Source of the DNA: Isotricha intestinalis | Lineage: Eukaryota; Ciliophora; Litostomatea; Vestibuliferida; Isotrichidae | Direction: 5' to 3' | DNA length: 11,219 nt | NCBI GenBank assembly: GCA_023807065.1 | Contig: JAJJLU010004608.1 | Span: 1 to 11,219, forward strand | Shown here: positions 8,319 to 11,219 of the stretch, one piece after another | How the letters are laid out: every line of letters starts with the position of its first letter | How positions within the stretch are numbered: position 1 is the stretch's first letter | Position numbers and translations under genes: made by a program | Notes under the pieces: generated by a model | Seen by the model: the letters and a program-made list of their open reading frames with translations, nothing else | Database searches by the model: none | Told to the model about the DNA's origin: nothing

Positions 8319-9856
8319 ATGGGAACAAAAAACCAAAGAAACCTGCAAAATGAAAATGATGATAAAAAATTATATCATAAAAGGGAAAAAATAGCAAAAA
8401 ATTCATTTGAATATATATCAATAATAGGAAAAGGAGGATTTGGAAAAGTATGGAAAGTATTTGAAAAATCAAAAAAAATTCAATATGCATTAAAAGAAAT
8501 GTCAAAAGCAAAAATATTAGATAAAAAAAGTGAAAAAAGTGTAAAATATGAACGTGATTTACTTTCAAGAATAAATCATCCGTAAATAATATCATAAAAT
8601 ATATAATACAAAAAATTTTAGTTTTATAGTAAATATGCATTATGCATTTCAAGACAATGATTATTTATATATAATAATGGATTTATTAACAGGAGGTGAT
8701 TTACGTTATCACTTATGTAAACAAAAGCGTTTTAACGAAGCTCAAACACGTAAAATAATATATATAATAAAAACAACTTAAAAAAAAACTTAAAATAAAA
8801 TTAAGTTTTTTTTAACACATAAAAAATTTAGAATTCTTCCTTGCATGTATAATCTTAGGTTTAGAATACTGCCACACAAACGAAATAATACATCGTGACA
8901 TAAAGCCAGAAAACTTAGTTTTAGATTCTAAAGGATATGTGAAAATAACAGATTTCGGAGTCGCGAAGGTAGCATATAACAAAATGGTCCCCTCCTCAGA
9001 AACGAGTGGAACTCCAGGTTATATGTCTCCAGAAGTAATGTGTAATCAAAAACATTCTTATGGAGTAGATTACTTTGCTTTAGGAATAATAGGATATGAA
9101 TTTATGAATGGAAAAAGACCCTATTTAGGTAAAAGTAGAAAGGAAATAAAAGAGAAAATTATGGCAAGACAAGCTCAAATAAAAATTGAAGATAAACCTT
9201 TAAATTGGAGTGTTGAAAGTGTTGATTGTATTAATAGATTACTTCAAAGAAAACCTCATTTAAGATTAGGTTCAAGAGGTGCTGCTGAAGTTAAAGAACA
9301 TTCATGGTTTAAATATTATCCTTGGAAAGATATATATTTAGGAAAATTCAAATCACCTTTTATTCCTAGAGAAGGAGATAATTATGATTATAAATATTGT
9401 AATAAACCAGATAAAGTTAGTCTAACTACTCAAGAAAGATATTTAAATATTATCAATTCTAATAATTATAATTCTATTTTTAAAGATTATTATTATTTTA
9501 ATCGAGAAGAAGAAGAAAATGAAAATGAAAATTCTAATTATCATTTAAGGAAATTTAAAAATCCACATTTAATTTATTTTGAAGAAATTGAAGGAAATTC
9601 TAATGATAATGATGCTGCTATTTCTAATAGATTTATTTTGAAAAAAAAATTAAGTAATGAAATTTATTCTGAAATTAAAAAAAATCCTGGAGGAGGACCT
9701 TTTACTTTATATAGATTATATAGTAATAAAAATAAGAATGGAAAAAGAAATAACACTTTAAGTTGGAGTCTTGGAAATAGTAGTAGAAATGATTCTGGAA
9801 TTGATAATTCTTATAAAGGAAAAAGAAATGCTAAAGCTAGTGGTTTTGGTTATTAG
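8319..9856 (+). CDS. AGC-family Ser/Thr protein kinase (YANK/STK32-like, ciliate type), three exons
   Basis: Exons 8319-8581, 8622-8749 and 8832-9856 join into 471 residues ending in TAG. The kinase domain starts about residue 30: glycine loop GKGGFGKV (37-44), ATP-binding Lys59 in 'YALKEM', helix-C Glu78, 'LLTGGDLRYHL' (109-119), catalytic loop HRDIKPEN (151-158, Asp153, Asn158), DFG (171-173), a 'SGTPGYMSPE' activation segment with SPE in place of APE (196-198), and 'GVDYFALG' with Asp210. All catalytic residues are present, so it should be active, phosphorylating Ser/Thr. Residues about 285-325 form an AGC-type C-tail ('YYPWKDIY...SPFIPREGDNYD'). The rest (about 326-471) is polar and Asn/Lys-rich. 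'GGDLRYHL' is typical of YANK/STK32 kinases, and the long 'YFALGIIGYEF' to 'SRKEIKE' stretch matches the form expanded in ciliates. Substrate and pathway are unknown. Confidence 0.92.
8582..8621 (+). other. Intron 1 of the kinase gene, 40 nt
   Basis: It runs from GTAAATAATA to AAAATTTTAG in phase 2. Splicing gives '...INHPFIVNMHYAFQ', exactly the conserved HPFIV region of AGC kinases, which fixes both ends. If retained, the first in-frame codon inside it is TAA. A nearby TATAG at 8625-8629 is rejected as acceptor because it breaks this match. Confidence 0.93.
8750..8831 (+). other. Intron 2 of the kinase gene, 82 nt
   Basis: It runs from GTAAAATAAT to AAAAAATTTAG in phase 1. Splicing gives 'RFNEAQTQFFLACIILGLEY', continuous with helix E of the kinase. 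It is about twice as long as the other two introns, and the extra length is largely a hairpin (8781-8813). If retained, an in-frame TAA occurs at 8779-8781. Confidence 0.92.
8781..8813 (+). repeat. Hairpin inside kinase intron 2 (13-bp perfect stem, 7-nt loop)
   Basis: AAAAAAAACTTAA (8781-8793) and its exact reverse complement TTAAGTTTTTTTT (8801-8813) flank the loop AATAAAA. Looping it out would bring the splice sites to an effective distance of about 49 nt, near the 35-40 nt of the other introns. The stem is mostly A-U, so its stability in RNA is modest. Confidence 0.7.
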
Positions 9857-11012
9857 ACTATTTTTATTGTTTTAATTAATTTATTGCTTTTTTTTAGGTT
9901 TGTGATATAGTTAGTAAATATATTTTTTTTATTTTTTTTAGCTGATTAAAAGTAATTTAATTTTATTTTTTGTTTGGCGATATAATGGCAATGAAAAATA
10001 AGAAAAATCCATTCTTAATTTGATTATTTAATTTTTCTAATTTTATTTCATATTTTGTTTTAATAATTTATGTTAAAATTTTATTTTGATATTTAGTCAA
10101 ATCAATAAAAAATATTATTAATAATTTAAATTTTAAAGTGAAAATTATATAATAAATAAGCAAATTTATTTTGCTTTTTCTTTTTAAGAAATAACATAAT
10201 CAAATATTTATTACAGAATTTTTGGAATTAAAAATCTCCTTTTATATTTGGAGATAAAATTTTTTTATTTTTTTTTAAAAAATAAAAATCTTTTTTTTAA
10301 ATTTAAAAAAAAATAATAATATATAATTATATATTTTTATTTAATTTTTAATCTTAGAATATTCAAGTTTTAAAAATAAAAAAAATTGAAGTTTCAATTG
10401 AGTTAATAGGAAATTGAGAAATAAAAAAAGAGAAAAAATTTGGTTACCTCAGATTAATAAAATATGATATATGTTTATAGGAATATTTGATATAATTTTA
10501 ATGTTAATTTCTTCAAATTTTATGAAGGAATTTTTATATTTTCAAAATTAGAAAGAATAACTTTCTTTAAAATCTTGAAAAAATTCTTTCAATAATATCT
10601 AATATATTTTAACCTAAATATATTCTATTTTTTTCTTGAATTTTTTTTTACTTTAACCTAAAAATATAACAAAATTATATTAAGTACAAAATATTATTAA
10701 TTATAAAAATAATTATAATTTGTTTTTTGAAAATATGTGTGGTTTATAAATTAACTCATTTTATTATATAATAATTTCAATTAATTGATTATTTTATATT
10801 ACATTTGCCGATAATAAACTATTTTTATTTAAAAAGATATAATTTAAAGATTTTATTTTGCTTTTTCATTTTTAATTATTGATTTTTTTGTAATAAATCA
10901 ATCTTTCAGAAGTTATATTACAAATTCAACACATTTAGATTTTATTATGATATTAGCTTTTTTAAGAGAAATGTCCCAATATTTTTAAAAATTTTTAAAT
11001 ATATTATTAATA
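9857..11012. other. Intergenic region, 1156 bp, no gene seen
   Basis: This region lies between the 3' ends of the kinase (+) and the right-hand WD40 gene (-), so no promoter of either flanking gene is expected here. It consists of A- and T-runs with stops in all frames. Small structures are present, such as ATCTCC (10234-10239) pairing with GGAGAT (10250-10255), and A/T palindromes near 10700. The length is unusual for a spacer between two convergent genes, but no RNA gene or coding signal was recognised. Confidence 0.55.
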
Positions 11013-11219
11013 TCATAACTTATATAATTTAATAGTACAATCAGCACAAGCTACACATAAAATTAAATCATTTTCAATTAATAAAGAATCAAACATAGCT
11101 TCATCCCATTTTTTTTGACTTCCAATAGAAGTAACAACAGCATCTCTCATATTTCTAATATCCCACATTTTAATAGTAGTATCATGAGAAATAGAAAATA
11201 AATAAATATCTTTAAATAA
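11013..11219 (-). CDS. WD40-repeat protein, C-terminal fragment (5' end outside window)
   Basis: The minus-strand frame is open from the window edge to a TGA at 11013-11015, giving 68 residues. Two WD40 landmarks are visible: 'LFSISHDTTIKMWDIRNM' (GH/SHD...WD type) near the start, and 'LILCVACADCTIKLYKL' as the last strand pair, with the final Trp position occupied by Tyr. The 27-residue insert between them, with 'GSQKKWDEAMFDSLLIEND', is a common blade-to-blade loop. Function cannot be assigned from the fragment. TGA as terminator here and in the zinc-finger gene indicates TGA is a stop in this genome. Confidence 0.8.
   Translation of the reverse strand, partial: LFKDIYLFSISHDTTIKMWDIRNMRDAVVTSIGSQKKWDEAMFDSLLIENDLILCVACADCTIKLYKL

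Noticed and set aside
8308..8652. 114-codon minus-strand frame over kinase exon 1
   Set aside because: It is antisense to the glycine loop and Lys region of a clear kinase, crosses intron 1, and has a low-complexity Phe/Leu/Ile composition.
1..11219. Prokaryotic operon, CRISPR or defence-island interpretation
   Set aside because: Introns, bromodomain, tandem C2H2 fingers, WD40 and AGC kinase genes show a eukaryotic nuclear region, and no repeat-spacer array is present.

Overview
This window reads as nuclear DNA of a very A+T-rich protist (around 80% A+T by eye), most probably a ciliate. Four observations support this. The genes carry very short introns of the form GTAAA...TTTAG (35, 40 and 82 nt). 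The protein kinase is a close match, from memory of the family, to the YANK-like AGC kinases that are expanded in ciliates. One gene joins ankyrin repeats to a bromodomain, an architecture known from alveolates such as the apicomplexan BDP1 proteins. The proteins are rich in Lys, Asn, Ile and Glu. All three stop codons end genes here (TAA, TAG and TGA), so the standard code is in use. Among ciliates that fits a lineage such as litostomes (for example rumen ciliates) or heterotrichs better than Tetrahymena or Paramecium. The organism is inferred, not proven.

Layout from left to right: (1) the 3' end of a WD40-repeat gene on the + strand (1-267). (2) A convergent ankyrin-bromodomain gene on the - strand (411-1649). 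(3) A gene-free spacer (1650-2321). (4) A seven-finger C2H2 zinc-finger gene on the - strand (2322-3281). (5) A 242-bp divergent promoter region (3282-3523). (6) A putatively acylated EF-hand-like protein on the + strand (3524-4525). (7) A spacer (4526-5190). (8) An MFS transporter on the + strand with one 35-nt intron and an acidic Asn-rich tail (5191-6806). (9) A 1.5-kb region with no intact gene (6807-8318), with a purine-rich block, a 22-bp direct repeat and a possible decayed minus-strand coding remnant. (10) An AGC-type kinase on the + strand with two introns (8319-9856). (11) A 1.16-kb region without a gene (9857-11012). (12) The 3' end of a second WD40 gene on the - strand (11013-11219).

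The genes do not form an obvious pathway. They are ordinary separate eukaryotic genes for chromatin reading, transcription control, calcium or membrane signalling, transport and phosphorylation. I see no mobile element, CRISPR array, rRNA or tRNA. The points most worth a second look are the ankyrin-bromodomain fusion, the intron hairpin and local GC/codon shift in the kinase gene, and the odd content of the 6807-8318 gap.
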